In this document: positions 10,891-11,657 of the stretch, in pieces
Numbering within the stretch: position 1 is the first letter of the stretch
Layout: the number at the start of each line of letters is the position of its first letter
NCBI GenBank assembly: GCA_003173995.1
Contig: PRDT01000017.1
Location: 1-11,657, forward strand
Length of the DNA: 11,657 nt
Origin: Candidatus Levyibacteriota bacterium
Lineage (GTDB): Bacteria; Patescibacteriota; Microgenomatia; Levybacterales; UBA12049
Direction: 5' to 3'
The notes under the pieces: model-generated
What the model saw: the letters and a program-made list of their open reading frames with translations, nothing else
Databases searched by the model: none
Told to the model about the DNA's origin: nothing
Position numbers and translations under genes: made by a program

Positions 10891-11657
10891 AATAGCAGGC
10901 AGGCGAAGACGCTTTTCCCATAATTCTAACGGTAGCTTAGAATAATTCTCATCCTTTTTTACACCCAAAACAGCATTTTTGGCAAGAGTAAAATACGGGG
11001 CAGCAACAAGAGCACATCCCATCTCACCTGGTTGAATAAAAATATCTTTAATAGTGATAAATATTTCTTTATAGAAAATGTTTTGATTCTCTCCTATCAT
11101 CACAACAGACTTTGCCAAATTACCAAGGAGATGTTCTTTATATAATGCTTCCCTATCTGTTCCTTTTATATAAATTGGAATATCTCCGATATCTTCCATA
11201 AAAAGATTGGCATCTGTATCCTGATTATCAACAATCCCAAGTGCAAATCCAGCGTAGATATGCCGTGGACCTACTTCTTTAATAAATTTACCTGCACAAG
11301 GAACATGAGAGCCAGGAAGTAATGGGAATCTTTTATTTTGAAGTGTCCCAAATAGTCGTTTGGTTGCATAGAGTAAAGAGTCTGCAGAATACACAGGAGT
11401 ATACCCTTTTTTTGTTTTAATTTTCCCTTTTGGAAAGAAAGGATGAAAAGAAAAGAGATGCTTAGGTTGGCATAGATGATATCCCCATATTCTTCCAGCA
11501 AGGCCACAGAATGAAGAGACAGTAATCATATTAATTTGTCCCAAATAGGCATCTTCAACCTCCGCTCGATCAAAAGCAATAATACCATCAAGGAGTGACG
11601 ATCCTGTATGAGTTAACTGAAGAGGCGCTTTTCCTATGCCAAGAGTGAGTCCAACAA
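10885..11657 (-). CDS. Pyruvoyl-dependent histidine decarboxylase homologue, 5' end off window
   Basis: Known members decarboxylate histidine to histamine using a pyruvoyl group made by self-cleavage between two serines. The frame stays open past the TTG at 11544 to the right edge, and about 257 residues are visible. The region DGIIAFDRAEVEDAYLGQ, then INMITVSSFCG, aligns with Lactobacillus HdcA DGIVSYDRAETKNAYIGQ, then INMTTASSFTG (recalled sequence). The Ser-Ser pair is at 11517-11512, with the second Ser the predicted pyruvoyl precursor. LFMEDIG matches the HdcA block FVEDAG that carries Phe195 and Glu197, and QPGEMGCALVAAPY matches EPGQIGNAITVAPY. Asp63 and Glu66 equivalents are kept, but Tyr62 is Phe. 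About 34 N-terminal residues are missing by comparison. Histidine specificity is not proven, since the substrate pocket may differ. Confidence 0.82.
   Translation of the reverse strand, partial: VGLTLGIGKAPLQLTHTGSSLLDGIIAFDRAEVEDAYLGQINMITVSSFCGLAGRIWGYHLCQPKHLFSFHPFFPKGKIKTKKGYTPVYSADSLLYATKRLFGTLQNKRFPLLPGSHVPCAGKFIKEVGPRHIYAGFALGIVDNQDTDANLFMEDIGDIPIYIKGTDREALYKEHLLGNLAKSVVMIGENQNIFYKEIFITIKDIFIQPGEMGCALVAAPYFTLAKNAVLGVKKDENYSKLPLELWEKRLRLPAIL

Noticed and set aside
10893..10912. The stretch CTTCGCCTGCCTGC at the end of the decarboxylase gene resembles part of the dnaX insert (TTCGCCTGCTTG).
   Set aside because: Only about 12 bases match with one difference, and no palindrome is present, so it cannot be called a second copy from this window.
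11542..11544. TTG at 11544 as the start of the decarboxylase homologue.
   Set aside because: The frame stays open to the edge and the upstream residues DGIIAFDRAEVEDAY match the beta-chain of HdcA, so the true start is outside the window.
1..11657. tRNA genes, CRISPR repeats, insertion sequence ends.
   Set aside because: No gap exceeds 140 bases and no cloverleaf, spaced direct repeat array or transposase was seen.

Overview
This window is bacterial and compact. It has standard stop codons (TGA ends rpsU, and no gene reads through an in-frame TGA), AT-rich DNA, gaps mostly of 0 to 70 bases, and many minimal-length housekeeping proteins. Together these suggest an uncultivated small-genome bacterium of the Candidate Phyla Radiation (Patescibacteria) kind. 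That placement is inferred from style and was not tested. All genes but one lie on the minus strand.

Reading the minus strand from the right edge: a pyruvoyl-dependent histidine decarboxylase homologue, with its N-terminus off the window (10885-11657); an orphan multi-spanning membrane histidine kinase (8696-10843); a DHH/MYG1-like putative phosphoesterase (7758-8654); and a HIT-domain protein (7416-7742). A translation and replication-repair run follows: rpsU (bS21), ybeY, dnaX, ybaB, prs, recR (7280 down to 3188). This is the common bacterial dnaX-ybaB-recR order with an archaeal-looking prs inserted and rpsU-ybeY placed in front. Next is the only plus-strand gene, a DUF218-family protein (2524-3186), whose stop lies one base from that of recR. 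Divergent from it is a tight four-gene operon: an unrecognised 170-residue protein, nadD, a GNAT acetyltransferase and nadE (2443 down to 89). nadD and nadE are the last two steps of NAD synthesis. The left edge carries a promoter and the first 13 codons of another minus-strand gene.

The most unusual signals are in the regulatory DNA and in dnaX. First, six candidate sigma70-type promoters put the -10 box only 9-18 bases before an ATG, which implies almost leaderless mRNAs. Only rpsU and ybaB have strong Shine-Dalgarno sequences. Second, two of these promoters are divergent with directly abutting -35 hexamers (2454-2511). Third, rpsU instead has a long leader with an attenuator-like hairpin plus T6 and three perfectly abutting palindromes just before its ribosome-binding site. 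Fourth, dnaX holds an in-frame insert of about 22-25 codons, relatively GC-rich, with an internal palindrome and lying just before Walker A. It looks like a palindromic repeat element domesticated as protein. dnaX also has an A7-G-A7 tract at the point where a slippage product would end as a gamma-like short form. The histidine decarboxylase homologue keeps the Ser-Ser self-cleavage site and is an unexpected enzyme in this setting.

No tRNA, rRNA, CRISPR array, insertion sequence or phage gene was seen. No gene-free stretch exceeds 140 bases.
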